The position numbers were made by a program, and so were the translations under genes. Positions 6,781 through 7,584 of a DNA stretch of 7,584 bases are shown piece after piece; the stretch's first letter is position 1; each line of letters starts with the position of its first letter. The stretch lies in the NCBI GenBank assembly GCA_003450555.1, contig DMFQ01000300.1, forward strand, positions 8,021-15,604, written 5' to 3'. Origin of the DNA: Ktedonobacter sp. (lineage in GTDB: Bacteria > Chloroflexota > Ktedonobacteria > Ktedonobacterales > Ktedonobacteraceae). The notes beneath the pieces were generated by a model, which was given only the letters and a program-made list of their open reading frames with translations, had not been told where the DNA came from and made no database searches.

Positions 6781-7479
6781 ATGCTCAAATGGCATACTGA
6801 TCCCATGGCGGCGCTAATCTCCCTGCAAATTTTGCAGGATGCGCTGCGCACGTGGGGATATCTAGCCGTCATGGCCTTTATCATGATCGAGAGTTCTGGC
6901 ATCCCCTTCCCTGGTGAAACAATGCTCCTGCTGGCCTCGTTTTCGGCGGCAACTCTTGTACCCGAGTTAAATATTGGGTTGATTATCGCCTTTGCCGCGC
7001 TAGGAGCAATTCTTGGAGACAATATAGGCTACTATATTGGACGCACAGGTGGACGCTCTATTATCGAACGATACGGACGATATGTGTTTTTGAAGCCACA
7101 GCATCTCAAGCGAGCTGAAAAATTCTTTGAGAAACATGGCAACAAAACCGTTTTCTTTGGTCGTTTTATTGCTATATTGCGCACATGGTCAGCTTTCCTG
7201 GCCGGTGTTAATCACATGCATTGGCGCGTCTTCTTACTCTATAATGCGGCAGGTGGTATTCTGTGGGCTATCATATATGGCACGCTCGGCTTTGTAGCAG
7301 GGCGCGTCTTCCATGATAATTTTCCCCTTGTTGAACAAATCGCCAGGACTACAAGTTGGATAGGTGCAGCGGTGATTGTGATACTAGTTGTATGCGTATT
7401 CCTTGTCATTCGAGTTCGCCGTTCACGCCGTTCTCAAGCCGTTACGCATTCTGACAATCGCGAGAACGAACCGCCTTAA
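6781..7479 (+). CDS. DedA-family (SNARE-associated/VTT domain) membrane protein
   Basis: A 232-residue protein of normal DedA length. Members move lipids across the cytoplasmic membrane; UptA of Bacillus subtilis returns undecaprenyl phosphate, while others act on phosphatidylethanolamine. Marks: IESSGIPFPGE (36-46), with acidic E37 and E46 in the first re-entrant hairpin; GAILGDNIGYYIGR (75-88); and GRFIAILRT (127-135), whose R128 and R134 fit the two arginines essential in E. coli YqjA. AGVNHMHWRVFLLYN (141-155) and the GGILW segment follow, then a last helix at about 193-210 and a charged cytoplasmic tail. The start is ambiguous: ATG 6751 gives 242 residues, and the frame stays open back to 6601 into the previous gene without need. 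The gap after the mannosyltransferase gene is 94 bases (64 with the earlier start), so a separate weak promoter is possible, but none is convincing. Its place after four carrier-using enzymes suits carrier recycling. Which lipid it moves is inferred. Confidence 0.88.
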   Translation: MLKWHTDPMAALISLQILQDALRTWGYLAVMAFIMIESSGIPFPGETMLLLASFSAATLVPELNIGLIIAFAALGAILGDNIGYYIGRTGGRSIIERYGRYVFLKPQHLKRAEKFFEKHGNKTVFFGRFIAILRTWSAFLAGVNHMHWRVFLLYNAAGGILWAIIYGTLGFVAGRVFHDNFPLVEQIARTTSWIGAAVIVILVVCVFLVIRVRRSRRSQAVTHSDNRENEPP

Positions 7480-7488
7480 AGCAAAGAA

Positions 7489-7530
7489 GGAGAATAGGCA
7501 TGTACATTTTACTGCACATGCCTATTCTCC
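7489..7530. terminator. Perfect 15-bp hairpin, probable terminator, likely serving the minus strand and closing the plus-strand run
   Basis: Arms GGAGAATAGGCATGT (7489-7503) and ACATGCCTATTCTCC (7516-7530) pair exactly around a 12-base loop, starting 9 bases after the DedA stop codon. On the plus strand no T-run follows. On the minus strand the stem is followed by a T-rich stretch (TTCTTTGC), which fits an intrinsic terminator for a convergent gene. The left arm also contains AAGGAG and an ATG (7500) with good spacing, so a start-site reading is possible but less likely. Confidence 0.65.
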
Positions 7531-7563
7531 GTACTATGAAGCGGTCTCTACTAGCAAAAAGCT

Positions 7564-7584
7564 TTATTTACCACCTGCCGCGCC
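7564..7584 (-). CDS. Possible C-terminal end of a convergent gene (partial)
   Basis: On the minus strand the last 21 bases read GAAGGK followed by TAA (7564-7566). A Gly/Ala-rich ending just before a stop, 33 bases short of a hairpin with a T-rich tail on that strand, looks like the end of a convergent gene that continues beyond the window. Six codons are far too few to name a product, and the frame may be open by chance. Confidence 0.3.
   Translation of the reverse strand, partial: GAAGGK

Overview
The window is a tightly packed run of plus-strand membrane-protein genes from a bacterium. Four or five genes follow one another with gaps of 3 to about 94 bases, so they probably form one transcription unit. 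Composition is mid-range by eye. The combination of many polytopic GT-C type glycosyltransferases, Shine-Dalgarno-led genes and the particular sequence flavour reminds me of Chloroflexota of the class Ktedonobacteria. That assignment is an inference from resemblance and not proven by any marker gene here.

Layout. Bases 36-1817 encode an ArnT/PMT-like (GT39-like) integral membrane glycosyltransferase. Bases 1838-3785 encode a second large polytopic protein of about 648 residues, split by a +1 frame change near 2685-2705 into an N-terminal piece (1838-2764) and a C-terminal piece (2688-3785). Bases 3789-4931 encode a PIG-V-like mannosyltransferase. Bases 4944-6686 encode an MptA/MptB-like (polyprenyl-phosphomannose dependent) mannosyltransferase. 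Bases 6781-7479 encode a DedA-family membrane protein. A perfect 15-bp inverted repeat (7489-7530) closes the run. The last bases may hold the C-terminal end of a gene on the other strand, which would make the hairpin a terminator between convergent genes.

How the genes may work together. GT-C enzymes take sugars from polyprenyl-phosphate carriers on the outer face of the membrane and leave the empty carrier there. Some DedA proteins (UptA of Bacillus subtilis) return undecaprenyl phosphate to the inner face. The run can therefore be read as a surface-glycan module that carries its own carrier-recycling protein. The two mannosyltransferase-like genes hint at a mannan or lipomannan-like product. 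No glycan synthase for the donor (such as a Dpm-like GT2), no flippase and no acceptor protein is visible inside the window, so substrate and product remain inferred.

There is no RNA gene, insertion sequence, CRISPR array or gene-free stretch above 300 bases. The most notable non-coding structures are the terminal hairpin and an unexplained perfect 14-bp inverted repeat inside the frameshifted gene (3321-3363).
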